From: Bacillus sp. M6-12
GTDB lineage: Bacteria > Bacillota > Bacilli > Bacillales > DSM-1321
Direction of reading: 5' to 3'
DNA: 64,000 nt
Assembly: GCF_002860285.1 (NCBI RefSeq)
Contig: NZ_PGVF01000005.1
Coordinates: 124,001-188,000, forward strand
The translations under genes were made by a program, and so were the position numbers. The first letter of the stretch is position 1; each line of letters opens with the position of its first letter. Shown piece after piece: positions 6,760 through 15,893 of the stretch. The notes under the pieces were generated by a model. That model saw only the letters and a list, made by a program, of their open reading frames with translations. It did no database searches and was not told the DNA's origin.

Positions 6760-8280
6760 TTAAGCTGAATGAACTTTATCTCTAAGCACCATCTTGAGTA
6801 CTTTTCCGCTGGCGTTTCGCGGCAGAGCATCTAAGAATTCAATTTCTGCCGGGAGTTTATAATTTGCGAGCCGCTTGGAACAATAGGATAGGACTTGATC
6901 TTCTGAAAGTACTTTTCCTTGCTTGGTCACTACGTATGCCTTTGGAACCTCTCCCAGTATTTCATGAGGGACTCCTACAACCGCTGCCTCTAGAATTTCT
7001 GGAATTTCATATAGTATTTCTTCTATTTCAACCGGGTACACATTTTCTCCTCCGCGTATGATCATGTCTTTCTTCCGGTCAACAATATACAGCAATCCGT
7101 CTTCATCAAACCTGCCTAAATCACCGCTATACAACCAGCCATTTTTAATAGATTGCTGAGTAGCTTCGTCGTTCTTCAAGTAGCCCTTCATAACCTGTGG
7201 CCCTTTAACCACAATTTCTCCTACTTGGCCTGCCGGCAGCGGATCACCATATTCATCGACTACTCTTACCTCAGTCTGCGGAAGCATTTCCCCGACGGAT
7301 CCTATTTTTGCTAGTGCATAATGGTCCTTTAATGTAGTAGCAGCAGGAGAATTCTCAGTCTGGCCGTACATATTCTGTACCTTTACATCGGGGAATAGTG
7401 TCTTTACCTGCTTTACCAGCTCGTAGGGCATCGGTGCAGCACCATAGGAGAATAAACGCAGATGAGATAAATCCACTGTTTTCAGTTTTTCCGTATTAAG
7501 TAAAATACTGTACATGGCTGGTACGCCAAAGAATATAGTAACTTTTTCTTTTTCCATTGTCTCCAATGTTTTTTCAGGAGAAAATGCCTCTTCAATGACG
7601 AGCGATCCTCCTGCATAGACTACCGGGATACTAAAAACATGGCTTGCTGCACAATGAAATAAAGGAGTGACAATATGCATCCGGTCAGCATAAGTGATAT
7701 CCATCGCTTCCATCCAAATCTGAGCCGTTGCCGCTACATTTTTATTTGATAGCATAACGCCTTTTGGCCTGCCGGTGGTACCTGATGTGTAAAATACAAC
7801 AGCAGTATCATCATCCTGTGCATCCGGATTCTTTAAGGTTCTTTTTTTGCCATGAATGATTGCTTCCAGTCCAATCACACCATTTTCTTCGCTGCCAACC
7901 AGAACACGGTCTTCTATTCTATGAAGGCTAGGTTCAATTTCTTGTAAAAGATCATTAAACCGGGAATCATAGATTAACGCTTTTGCTTCGGAGTGATTCA
8001 ATATATATTCCACTTCGCGTGCCGTCAGCTTTGTATTCACAGGCAAAACAGTAAAACCTCCGATATGGCAGGCATAATAACAAATTAAAAAATAGTCTGA
8101 GTTATGTAAATAAACTGCTATGATATCGTTTTTGCCATACCCTTTTTCCTGAAAATAACCAGCTAGTTTTTCTGCTTGTTTATAAAAGTCTCCATATGAT
8201 GTATGGTGATTGTTAAAAGTGGTGATCAATTGATCAGGAAAATTTGAAGCTATTTCTTTCAATTTATCAGCAATATACAT
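6760..8280 (-). CDS. Fatty-acid--CoA ligase (AMP-forming acyl-CoA synthetase)
   Basis: 506 residues, full length for the ANL superfamily. Motifs in order: P-loop-like YTSGTTGRPKGVML, substrate-site PLFHCAASH, NMYGQTENSPA, YSGDLGRFDEDG, the hinge VDRKKDMIIRGGENVYPVEIE, and PRNASGKVLK with the catalytic Lys. It activates a carboxylic acid, probably a medium or long-chain fatty acid, to its CoA thioester via an acyl-adenylate in the cytoplasm. Substrate cannot be fixed from sequence. It is a single-gene unit with its own terminator; a cre-like site upstream suggests CcpA repression. Confidence 0.9.
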   Translation of the reverse strand: MYIADKLKEIASNFPDQLITTFNNHHTSYGDFYKQAEKLAGYFQEKGYGKNDIIAVYLHNSDYFLICYYACHIGGFTVLPVNTKLTAREVEYILNHSEAKALIYDSRFNDLLQEIEPSLHRIEDRVLVGSEENGVIGLEAIIHGKKRTLKNPDAQDDDTAVVFYTSGTTGRPKGVMLSNKNVAATAQIWMEAMDITYADRMHIVTPLFHCAASHVFSIPVVYAGGSLVIEEAFSPEKTLETMEKEKVTIFFGVPAMYSILLNTEKLKTVDLSHLRLFSYGAAPMPYELVKQVKTLFPDVKVQNMYGQTENSPAATTLKDHYALAKIGSVGEMLPQTEVRVVDEYGDPLPAGQVGEIVVKGPQVMKGYLKNDEATQQSIKNGWLYSGDLGRFDEDGLLYIVDRKKDMIIRGGENVYPVEIEEILYEIPEILEAAVVGVPHEILGEVPKAYVVTKQGKVLSEDQVLSYCSKRLANYKLPAEIEFLDALPRNASGKVLKMVLRDKVHSA

Positions 8281-8299
8281 AGAATACCTCCAGTTTCAT

Positions 8300-8313
8300 T
8301 GTAAGCGCTTTAT
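8300..8313. promoter_or_regulatory. Possible cre (CcpA) site upstream of the acyl-CoA synthetase
   Basis: TGTAAGCGCTTTAT matches the cre consensus TGWAANCGNTNWCA except at the last two positions. It lies 20 bp upstream of the start, in the likely promoter or leader. Confidence 0.35.
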
Positions 8314-8461
8314 TTCTTACTCCTATGATAAATTGATAGTACTTGGATGTCTACTGATCTGTTTGAATATTTAGTTAATATCATTGTGAATTTTTCATAT
8401 TAACTATCGTATGTTATTTAGTATGGGTTTAGAATATTGATATTTTATCAGTCTGAAAAAA

Positions 8462-8491
8462 ACAAAATCTGTTACATTGTCGTAACAGATT
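8462..8491 (-). terminator. Terminator after the acyltransferase gene
   Basis: Ten-bp stem AATCTGTTAC (8466-8475) / GTAACAGATT (8482-8491); on the minus strand it is followed by TTGTTTTTTTC. Confidence 0.7.
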
Positions 8492-8501
8492 CATTTTCTT
8501 T

Positions 8502-9644
8502 CTATGCGGTAGGCCTATCAGCAAAAACTTCTTTCTCATAGAGTTTTTGGCCTTTCATTCCGAATAAGAATCTTAAAACAGGAACACGCCGGATAATAAA
8601 ATGGAAACACAGCATAATCAGAAGAAATGAGACAGAAATAAGAAATATAAGCTTTAAGGGCACTGGCCAAGATAAGTCACGTATAATAAAACCGAGAAGT
8701 AAAATAACAGGCTGATGGAGAACATAAAATGACATGGAAGCCTCACTTCCATACTCTAAAATATGATTGGAAGATATTAAATACTTGTCTGCGAGATAGA
8801 AAATACATAATAATAAACTCCAGCAATTAATTGTTCGTACCGCAAAAAAGATTATTTCCTGAAAAGAACCTGGTTGGGGATATGCATTCATAAACCAAAC
8901 GATATAAGTAACTGATGTAATAAGCGCCAAAAAAATATGAACACCAATTGTTGATTTCAGTGCTGGTTTAAAGGATTGACTGGAAAAGAAATAATAGCCA
9001 TAAATAAAAATAATTAAGTAAAAAACGATATCCCAACCGCCTAACCCTTGTGTTTCTATTTTTCCGGAGATAAAAAGTAAAGTGGGCAGAATATATAAAT
9101 GTATCATTCCAAATTTGCGGATACTTGGAATTTTTTTAAATAATGGTACCGTGAGAAAAGAAAAAACTAATAATACAAGTAAATACCATAAATGCAATCC
9201 AAAAAAGGCAAAGTTCCCTGTGCCGCCAAAATCCAAATATACTCCATCAAAATAATGTGGGAAGAATTCAAAGAATGAACCTTTAAACTGATTGTTGGCT
9301 AATCGCTCCATGTAGACTTGCGGAGGTGTCAGGACAAATACTCCGAATGCGAGCGGCACTCCCAGCCGAAGAATACGTTCTTTTAGATAGATTTTTATAC
9401 TCCTTCTTTTTAGTGCATAAGAAACGCTAATTCCTGAAATTGCGAAAAAAATCGGCATGATCCATGCGCCAATAAAAAGGGAAAATACTAAAATACTGCT
9501 TGAATCCAATTCATTATTTTTAACGTGCCAAGGAAATGGATTAAAAAACATGGAGCAGTGATATAGGAATACGGCAATTGTAGCTAATACCCGAATCCAA
9601 TCCATATCATATTGCCGTTTTAGTGAAATATCTTTATTTTCCAT
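8502..9644 (-). CDS. Membrane acyltransferase (acyltransferase 3 family)
   Basis: 380 residues with about ten membrane segments. The start YDMDWIRVLATIAVFLYHCSM contains the conserved R/D and the catalytic-type His of PF01757 in the first membrane segment; FGLHLWYLLVLLVF and MSFYVLHQPVILLLG are other family landmarks. Members O-acylate cell-surface sugars or antibiotics using acyl donors; the acceptor here is unknown. RBS GGGGTGAG precedes the ATG. Monocistronic, with its own terminator. Confidence 0.8.
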   Translation of the reverse strand: MENKDISLKRQYDMDWIRVLATIAVFLYHCSMFFNPFPWHVKNNELDSSSILVFSLFIGAWIMPIFFAISGISVSYALKRRSIKIYLKERILRLGVPLAFGVFVLTPPQVYMERLANNQFKGSFFEFFPHYFDGVYLDFGGTGNFAFFGLHLWYLLVLLVFSFLTVPLFKKIPSIRKFGMIHLYILPTLLFISGKIETQGLGGWDIVFYLIIFIYGYYFFSSQSFKPALKSTIGVHIFLALITSVTYIVWFMNAYPQPGSFQEIIFFAVRTINCWSLLLCIFYLADKYLISSNHILEYGSEASMSFYVLHQPVILLLGFIIRDLSWPVPLKLIFLISVSFLLIMLCFHFIIRRVPVLRFLFGMKGQKLYEKEVFADRPTA

Positions 9645-9832
9645 AACTCACCCCTACAAAATCATTCATTATCATTAGAAAAATTTACCTCTTATCTTTT
9701 CAGTAATTATTTTAACATTAATTAAAAAATTAAGAATGAATTTCATCTAAAATAGTTCGAGTACTTTTTCATTTCCTGCCACATGGTCAGAAACTGAATT
9801 TACTGAAGTTACGCCTTTTTAGTTCTGGTAAT

Positions 9833-9867
9833 AAAAAAATTGATTACCCGGAGGCAATCAATTTTTA
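9833..9867 (-). terminator. Terminator after the AraC/GyrI-like gene
   Basis: AAAAATTGATT (9835-9845) / AATCAATTTTT (9856-9866) with a 10-nt loop. Confidence 0.65.
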
Positions 9868-9878
9868 TTAGTCAATGT

Positions 9879-10745
9879 TCATTTTTTAATTGGAATCCAG
9901 ATTTCTGAATAGTAGTCAGGACTGTATGCATTTCCCTTCGGATAAACTTCCAATTCCGGAGTGCCGGCATGCTGGAAGCCGCTTGAAGGAAACCACTCAG
10001 AGTATATTTGCTTCCATACTCTTTGCATAGCATCAGGCATAGCTCCATGAACACCGAAAACTACCCATTTAGATGGCGGTATTTCCAGCTTCGAAAACTC
10101 TGCCGGCAGGTCACCGTCATATTCTGCTGCAATCCAATAATCCATAACTGGCTCAGCGCTTGTTCTGCTTTTATCTACGCAAACGCCTAAAACACCTTGT
10201 ATCTGCCCGTTATTCATTGTACCCAATAAATTGCTGGTCCCATCTTCGTTCAGCTTTTCCCATAGCTTTGGAATCGCTTTTAAATTTTGTTCATTTTGTA
10301 AGGAACACTCCTGCTTTACGCCAACTGCCTGAAAACCGTCTCTTTCTACTACTTTAAAATTCATTGGTTCTGCTCCTTTCAGACTCACCTCAATGACGAG
10401 GCGGTTATAAGATTTTAGTGACTCGGTGCTCTTCCTCGCTTCAGTCGGAGAAACACCATGCTGCCTGCGAAAGGCTTTTGAAAATGCTTCGGGAGTGTCA
10501 TAACCATATTTATAGGCAAGATCGATAATCTTACAGTCAGTTCTTTTCAGCTCCTGAGCAGCTAATGTCAATCGGCGGCGTCTCAAATAATCGCCTACGG
10601 AAATATCGGTCAGTATTGAAAACATACGCTGAAAGTGAAATGCTGAAGAATTTGCCTGCTCAGCGATACTCTCGATAGAGATATCCTCTAATAAATATTT
10701 TTCCATGTAGTCTATTGCCTTCTGTAAGGATTCAATCCATGCCAT
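9879..10745 (-). CDS. AraC-family regulator with GyrI-like effector domain
   Basis: 288 residues. Residues 8-105 are a double helix-turn-helix AraC domain (SIESIAEQANSSAFHFQRMF; IIDLAYKYGYDTPEAFSKAFRR; GVSPTEAR). Residues about 128-288 form a GyrI-like/SOUL-type effector-binding domain beginning MNFKVVERDGFQAVGVKQ and ending in YYSEIWIPIKK. Proteins of this layout (Rob-like) bind small hydrophobic ligands and regulate efflux or stress genes. RBS AAGGAG precedes the ATG. No linked target operon is evident. Confidence 0.85.
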   Translation of the reverse strand: MAWIESLQKAIDYMEKYLLEDISIESIAEQANSSAFHFQRMFSILTDISVGDYLRRRRLTLAAQELKRTDCKIIDLAYKYGYDTPEAFSKAFRRQHGVSPTEARKSTESLKSYNRLVIEVSLKGAEPMNFKVVERDGFQAVGVKQECSLQNEQNLKAIPKLWEKLNEDGTSNLLGTMNNGQIQGVLGVCVDKSRTSAEPVMDYWIAAEYDGDLPAEFSKLEIPPSKWVVFGVHGAMPDAMQRVWKQIYSEWFPSSGFQHAGTPELEVYPKGNAYSPDYYSEIWIPIKK

Positions 10746-10959
10746 AAACTCACTCCTTGAAATGATAATATCAGTAAAGGAAATTCAATTCCGGTCAATT
10801 TATGCTCTGTTTTGTCTGTATTTTGCTGATTAGAAAAAGCTGCTTCCACATTATGTTGTATGAACAATCTAAAAGGCTTTTAAGACATTTTTATTGGTTT
10901 TACTTGTTTTATTATATAATAGAGATATTATTTTAGCGTGATTAGTTAGGGATGGTGTT

Positions 10960-12048
10960 TTGAAAAAGTTAGACATTCAAAGTAAACCTGTTCGGTTAAT
11001 CTGTACATTTCTGATTGCATGTGGAGGAAGTCTATTATTCTCGCTTTTCCATTTGCCTGTTGCCTGGCTGCTTGGATCGCTGGTAGCAGTATTCATCGGT
11101 TCCAGGGCAGCCAAGGTTAAAATGTTTTGGCCGGCTTATTTTCGTGATGCAGGTTTGCTGGCAGTCGGGTATTCATTGGGTTTATCTTTTACTAAAGAGG
11201 CTGTTATGCAAATAGGTAAACAGCTTCCTTCTATAGCAACTGCAACAGTAATGCTGATTTTGTTCTGTGCCGGTATAGCTTTTATTGTTTCAAGGCTCAG
11301 CGGGATTGATTATCCGACAGTTCTGACGGGGAGTATCCCTGGAGGACTAGGTCAAATGATTATGCTGGCTGAAGAGATGAAGGATATTAATACGACGGTT
11401 GTCGCGTTTTTACAGGTTACAAGGTTATTAATGGTAATATTTCTGATCCCTTTTATGATATTTAGTCCTATAGTGGGCGGAAAAAAAGAAATGATCATGC
11501 ACCATGCTGCGTTCGATTACAGCTATTCTATCCTCGACATTCTTTTATTCGCGGCGGCTTCTATCATGGGAGCCTTTTTGGGAAAAAAACTAAAACTTCC
11601 CACTCCTTTTTTATTAGGGCCATTAGCAGGTACGGCAATCCTCGTTCTTTGCGGTATGGAGCCAATACCTTTGCCGAATACAATCTTAAATTTCTCACAG
11701 CTGATAATCGGCAGTTATGTAGGGCTGCTTTTAATTCCGGATAAGCTGGATAAGAAATGGACTTTCTCTGGATTATCGATTTTAAGCGGCGGGATTTTGA
11801 TAATGGGATCCCTTGCTTTGAGTATCTTTCTGCATAAAACTTATGGAATGTCGTTAAAAACAAGTTTTTTAAGTGTGGCTCCAGGCGGAATGGATCAAAT
11901 GGGGTTAATTGCCCATGAAGTCAAAGCCGATTTATCTGTAGTTACAGGCTACCAAGTATTCAGGCTCTTTTTTATCTACTTTGCAGTTCCTCCGTTATTA
12001 AAAATGCTTTTTAAAAAGTTTCGTAAAAAAGGAACTAGCCCCAATTAA
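10960..12048 (+). CDS. AbrB-family membrane protein (ammonia-monooxygenase-like, PF05145)
   Basis: 362 residues with about ten membrane segments in two homologous halves. Each half carries the repeated motif around a Gly-rich turn: TGSIPGGLGQMIMLAEEM in the first and SVAPGGMDQMGLIAHEV in the second. This duplicated PGG-x-(G/D)QM pattern is characteristic of PF05145. Despite the family name it is not a transcription factor; transport is suspected. TTG at 10960 is the only start compatible with the upstream AGGGATGG, since ATG and GTG just before it run into a stop. Confidence 0.8.
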   Translation: MKKLDIQSKPVRLICTFLIACGGSLLFSLFHLPVAWLLGSLVAVFIGSRAAKVKMFWPAYFRDAGLLAVGYSLGLSFTKEAVMQIGKQLPSIATATVMLILFCAGIAFIVSRLSGIDYPTVLTGSIPGGLGQMIMLAEEMKDINTTVVAFLQVTRLLMVIFLIPFMIFSPIVGGKKEMIMHHAAFDYSYSILDILLFAAASIMGAFLGKKLKLPTPFLLGPLAGTAILVLCGMEPIPLPNTILNFSQLIIGSYVGLLLIPDKLDKKWTFSGLSILSGGILIMGSLALSIFLHKTYGMSLKTSFLSVAPGGMDQMGLIAHEVKADLSVVTGYQVFRLFFIYFAVPPLLKMLFKKFRKKGTSPN

Positions 12049-12078
12049 GCAATATGCGTGGGACTGGTTCCTTTTTTT
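12029..12078 (+). terminator. Terminator overlapping the abrB-family stop codon
   Basis: GGAACTAGCCCC (12031-12042) / GGGACTGGTTCC (12060-12071) then seven Ts. The left arm is coding sequence. Confidence 0.65.
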
Positions 12079-12102
12079 ATCAAATAGTACAGCAGCATTG
12101 TG

Positions 12103-12582
12103 TTATTGTTGTTTGCTAAGACTGCGGCCAATTAAATTTGCTGATACAGGCACCTTTCCTATTTCCCTTGCCCAGACCGACAATTGCCCAATATGATGGA
12201 TTTCATGGGCAGCAGCATGTCTCATTACTTCGCCCCATGAATAAGCTGCAATTTGTCCGTCATGGCGGGGAACGTGAAGAATACGATTCTCCATACTCTC
12301 CTCCCATCTATTAACAAACTCTTGCACCTCTGGGCGAAATGCTGCGTCTAATTCGCGAACCTTTTTTAAACTCCTAAATTGCTCAAACTTTTCCTGAAAA
12401 TCTGATTCGCCTTGAAGAAGTCGGATCCAACTCCATTCCACATCAATTATGTGAAACAAAGTTTTTAAAATTCCCCCAACCCCGCCAGTTCTCGTCTCTA
12501 GAAGATCTTCTTCACTTATCTGCTCACAACTCTTAAACCATTCTTCCCTTACCATCCAGTTATAATGAAACATCATTTTCAA
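12103..12582 (-). CDS. DinB-family protein
   Basis: 159 residues, a four-helix-bundle DinB/YfiT-type protein. The metal-ligand histidines are placed as expected: His in the LFHIIDVEWSWI helix and HAAAHEIHHIGQL near residue 130. Members act as thiol-dependent transferases or damage-induced proteins; no substrate is known here. AGGAGG precedes TTG 12582; the ATG two codons later is an alternative. A DUF2750 gene lies immediately upstream. Confidence 0.8.
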   Translation of the reverse strand: MKMMFHYNWMVREEWFKSCEQISEEDLLETRTGGVGGILKTLFHIIDVEWSWIRLLQGESDFQEKFEQFRSLKKVRELDAAFRPEVQEFVNRWEESMENRILHVPRHDGQIAAYSWGEVMRHAAAHEIHHIGQLSVWAREIGKVPVSANLIGRSLSKQQ

Positions 12583-12609
12583 TTACCGTTCTCCTCCTGC
12601 GGAACAAAT

Positions 12610-12987
12610 CTAATATTGCTCTAATTCCTTGTTTAAATCACTTACTAAAATGTCTGTTTCCACTACTGCAGAATCTTTATTATTAAAAAAAATAGAAAGA
12701 CGTATTTTATCTTCCTTTAGACTTATAATATATTCATCTATGAATTCATAAATATTGATGTTTTCTGCAATATAGGTTTTCCACTCGCCATTTTTGCAGG
12801 CTTCAGCATACTCCTTGAATGGCCAAAGCGGAAGCAGCAGCTCATCATTTTCATTTCCCGATAAAGCGACTTCTCCTTCATTCGTCAGTACCCATACTTC
12901 TTCAAAATCTGCCGCCCGCTTAATGAAATATTCATATCTTACCTGAACAGGTGAATGGAAAACTGCTTCAAACTCTTTCGGACTCAT
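12610..12987 (-). CDS. DUF2750-family protein
   Basis: 125 residues; the opening MSPKEFEAVFHSPVQVRYEYFIKR and the central EVWVLTNEGEVAL...LLPLWPFKEYAEAC are characteristic of DUF2750 (PF11042). Function unknown, presumed cytoplasmic. GGGAGATGAC precedes the ATG. It probably forms a two-gene unit with the downstream DinB gene, separated by 27 bp. Confidence 0.75.
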   Translation of the reverse strand: MSPKEFEAVFHSPVQVRYEYFIKRAADFEEVWVLTNEGEVALSGNENDELLLPLWPFKEYAEACKNGEWKTYIAENINIYEFIDEYIISLKEDKIRLSIFFNNKDSAVVETDILVSDLNKELEQY

Positions 12988-13094
12988 ACGTCATCTCCCT
13001 TCCTTTAATAAGGCTTTACTCTGCCGTCGTAAAAAAATAAACAATAATATATAAACCTTTTAAAATTGCACCAGGTTACATAATTAAAAAGGAA

Positions 13095-13574
13095 CTAATT
13101 TTTCCCTATTTCCCTCAAATAAAAGATGTAGTCAGTGGATATGCTTTTTTTCCCTAATGCCCAAAGCATTGCTGTGATATTTCCTCTATGGTATGTACCG
13201 TGGTTTGTCAGATGAATGATAATATCATTAAGTACATTTTGAAATTCAGTGCCGGAAGAATTTTTATAGGTAATCTTTTTAGATAAATCAGCTTTTCTTA
13301 AATATTCATCCATCGACTGGAACAATTTATTTATTTGTTCCTTAACGACATTTATATCAGTAAATTCTATTGGTGCTAAAATCCCTTCGTGGCCTGTAAT
13401 TCTGTTAAACCAAAGCTGGTCAACTGAAAGGATATGACTGACCGTTTCACTTAAAGATGAAAAAACACTGTCCACTCTTTCGTTAAAGACGTCCTGGCAA
13501 TTTTCTGCAATATAATTGATCAGCCTGTTAGTAGCCCAGTTATGATAATGAAACAGTAGTTTGGTATTTTCCAT
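13095..13574 (-). CDS. DinB-family protein
   Basis: About 159 residues. Landmarks: LFHYHNWATNRLINYI at the N-terminus, HILSVDQLWFNRITG with the first His, and LTNHGTYHRGNITAMLWALG with the other two His ligands, the YfiT/DinB arrangement. The start is ATG 13574 because AGGGGGT is 7 nt upstream; the frame open eight codons further up overlaps that site. Not closely similar to the DinB protein at 12103, so an older paralogue. Confidence 0.8.
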   Translation of the reverse strand: MENTKLLFHYHNWATNRLINYIAENCQDVFNERVDSVFSSLSETVSHILSVDQLWFNRITGHEGILAPIEFTDINVVKEQINKLFQSMDEYLRKADLSKKITYKNSSGTEFQNVLNDIIIHLTNHGTYHRGNITAMLWALGKKSISTDYIFYLREIGKN

Positions 13575-13747
13575 TTTGTAACCCCCTAGTATTGTCATGA
13601 AATAGGATGTATTAGAAAATTCTTAATATTTGCAGTTTCTATACACAGAATAACATTTATGCGGATTTATGGTAATGTATAAAATTTATGGATACATAGC
13701 TTTTGGTTATAACATATAGGGAAATTAACTTATAAAAAATGGAAATA

Positions 13748-13779
13748 ACAAAAGGCGGATTCAGGTTTACCAATCCGCT
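13748..13779 (-). terminator. Terminator after the DUF421 gene
   Basis: GCGGATT (13755-13761) / AATCCGC (13772-13778); on the minus strand followed by CTTTTGTTATTT. Confidence 0.6.
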
Positions 13780-13828
13780 GTGGGGTTTTTCACTTTTCTG
13801 CCTTGAAGCACTATTTATATACCTTTTG

Positions 13829-14524
13829 TTAGCTTTTTTGAGTTGGAAAGTCTTGAAAAAAATCTAAAAACAGCTTTCCATTTGTTCCTGCAACGGCATA
13901 GCTAACATCACTTATTGTGATATTGCGCCTTTTTAACTCATCATTTAATTGTTTTATGTACCATTCATTGTGAGCATCCTGTTTTATCATTTTTCCATCC
14001 ATAATTAATTCTATTGGAATCATACTTGGCTGGGGAGCCAAATGTAAATCTTTTGCAGTGATATTGCGGTATTGCGGCTTTTTTAGAACAGATAAAGAAC
14101 CGTTCACCTCTAATACTGCTTGCTCTACTTCTTCAATATCAAACACATCTTTTTGCCTTAAAGCCTGTGTAAGGGAATCCAAGGAATATCCCATTTGCTG
14201 CATATTTGTTTCCAAGACTAGACCCTGGTCAATAACTGTTGTTGGCTTTCCGGAAATCCATTGCCTATATTTTCTGCTTTTTAGGGCAATCGCATTTAAA
14301 ATAATTACAATTAAGCCCATTGTAACAATAGAGAGGATAAAATAGAAAAAGCGTATTTTAATATTAAAAGCCAGATTTCCTGCAATTGTGCCCATTGTTA
14401 TGGAAGCGATATACAGATGGTATGTCTTTTGGGCAATTACCTGTTTCCCATATATTTGTACAAATAACCATAGTAAGACGAAGGCGGTTAAAGTCCTGAT
14501 GATTATTTCCACTGATCCTGTCAT
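13829..14524 (-). CDS. DUF421 membrane protein (YetF/YdfR type)
   Basis: About 231 residues. Three membrane segments occupy the first ~90 residues, containing LLWLFVQIYGKQ and YHLYIASITMGTIAGNLAFN. The soluble C-terminal part has the DUF421 signature GKPTTVIDQGLVLETNMQQMG and PIELIMDGKMI, ending with a small domain. Family members sit in the membrane of spore-formers and some are linked to spore properties; biochemical role unknown. ATG 14524 has GGGGTGGA at good spacing; a longer frame exists upstream but without a site. Confidence 0.8.
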   Translation of the reverse strand: MTGSVEIIIRTLTAFVLLWLFVQIYGKQVIAQKTYHLYIASITMGTIAGNLAFNIKIRFFYFILSIVTMGLIVIILNAIALKSRKYRQWISGKPTTVIDQGLVLETNMQQMGYSLDSLTQALRQKDVFDIEEVEQAVLEVNGSLSVLKKPQYRNITAKDLHLAPQPSMIPIELIMDGKMIKQDAHNEWYIKQLNDELKRRNITISDVSYAVAGTNGKLFLDFFQDFPTQKS

Positions 14525-14733
14525 GAACATTCCACCCCTGCTGAAAACTTTAGGCTGATAGTATGGCACCACCTAAAATTCTTTATTCATCTGTCTCCTT
14601 TTTATTAAACAACCACATCTTTTTGCTGTATATTAGAGCTTATCTTCAAAAACAATAAAACTCGTAATGTTTACCAGCTCAAAAAAGGTTAAAATAATAG
14701 GGGAGAGATTATAAAACCAAACAAAGAAGGTGT

Positions 14734-15483
14734 ATGATGAAGAAACATATTCCTAATTTATTTACTTTCGGGAATCTATTTTGCGGCTTTTTATCCATTC
14801 CATATATAATCCATGATGATTTACGAAATGCAACAATCTTAATTTTTATTGCAATCATGCTGGATGCTGTTGATGGAAGAATAGCCAGGATACTTGGTGT
14901 ATCAAATGCGATTGGAAAAGAACTTGATTCGCTGGCAGATATCGTATCGTTCGGGGTGGCACCCGCTTTCCTGGCTGCACAGACTTATTTTTATGAACTT
15001 GATATGTATGGGGTAATTATGTCCGGATTATTTCCGCTGTTTGGTGCTTACCGGTTAGCACGATTCAATATAACGTCTGCAGAAGAGTCGCTTAAGCACT
15101 TTAAGGGAATTCCAATCACTCTTGCAGGCGGAATTGTCACCTTCTTAACACTTTTTGTAGATGATATTCCGCTATGGGTCTTTATTTTGCTATTTTTTGG
15201 CCTTTGCTTTTTTATGGTCAGCCGGATAAAAATCCCAAGCATGAAGAAGCTGGGACTTCCTTTGCCGAAATACAGCGTTCTCATAACTTTATTCTTATTC
15301 TATATGTTCTACTTAGTCGCTAAATCAAGGTTTGAAAATGTACCTGCTTTCTTTTACGTAGCATTATTTATTTATATATTGTTTATCACAGTAAGATATA
15401 TAAAAGAAAAAGAACCCAAATTCGCTATTAGAAGAAGAAACTTCCGCCTGCCAAAACGGCTATTTAAAAGGAAGAAAAAATAG
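14734..15483 (+). CDS. pssA: CDP-diacylglycerol--serine O-phosphatidyltransferase
   Basis: 249 residues, multispanning. The CDP-alcohol phosphotransferase motif DG-x2-AR-x8-G-x3-D-x3-D is present (DGRIARILG...GKELDSLAD), and the start NLFTFGNLFCGFLSI is typical of bacterial type II PssA. It transfers phosphatidate from CDP-diacylglycerol to serine, making phosphatidylserine for phosphatidylethanolamine synthesis. The C-terminus is very basic (RRRNFRLPKRLFKRKKK), probably at the membrane surface. In Bacillus subtilis pssA is clustered with psd; psd is not next to it here. GAAGGTG precedes two adjacent ATGs. Confidence 0.9.
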   Translation: MMKKHIPNLFTFGNLFCGFLSIPYIIHDDLRNATILIFIAIMLDAVDGRIARILGVSNAIGKELDSLADIVSFGVAPAFLAAQTYFYELDMYGVIMSGLFPLFGAYRLARFNITSAEESLKHFKGIPITLAGGIVTFLTLFVDDIPLWVFILLFFGLCFFMVSRIKIPSMKKLGLPLPKYSVLITLFLFYMFYLVAKSRFENVPAFFYVALFIYILFITVRYIKEKEPKFAIRRRNFRLPKRLFKRKKK

Positions 15484-15574
15484 GTTAAAACATTCATTTT
15501 TGTGATGAATAGGTAAATCTTTGTTTTATCATACTAAAACAGACAGAAAATTCATTGCAAAAGAGGTCGTTAAA

Positions 15575-15745
15575 ATGGTTAATGAAGATAAAGAAAAATT
15601 TATCAGAATTCAGCAGCAGCATAAATCCCATAAAAGTGACGGTACTGGAGTGGAGCAAAAACGAGGCTTTGCCGACCCGAAATTTGAAGGCAACAACGGA
15701 ACTGATATAGCACCTGGTGCGGAAGGACGTAAATATCCGCTATGA
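15575..15745 (+). CDS. Hypothetical 56-residue hydrophilic protein
   Basis: MVNEDKEKFIRIQQQHKSHK..., ending DIAPGAEGRKYPL. AGAGGT stands 7 nt before ATG 15575; the open frame upstream starts without a site. Highly charged, no cysteines, probably disordered. I do not recognise a family. It sits between pssA and the convergent inhA gene and shares the inhA-side terminator. Confidence 0.5.
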   Translation: MVNEDKEKFIRIQQQHKSHKSDGTGVEQKRGFADPKFEGNNGTDIAPGAEGRKYPL

Positions 15746-15842
15746 TCCCGGTATAAATCAGTTCAACTATAATGCGGTTTGTATAATGAAACAATTGAGC
15801 GGTTTTGCGCTCGGCATTACCCGCTTACATATCTTCAACAAA

Positions 15843-15886
15843 AAAAACAGCCTGCTTCCTTTGTATAAAGGAATCAGGCTGTTTAT
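15843..15886. terminator. Terminator after inhA
   Basis: AACAGCCTG (15845-15853) / CAGGCTGTT (15874-15882), enclosing a second pairing TTCCTTT/AAAGGAA; A/T runs on both sides. Confidence 0.75.
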
Positions 15887-15893
15887 TTAGAAC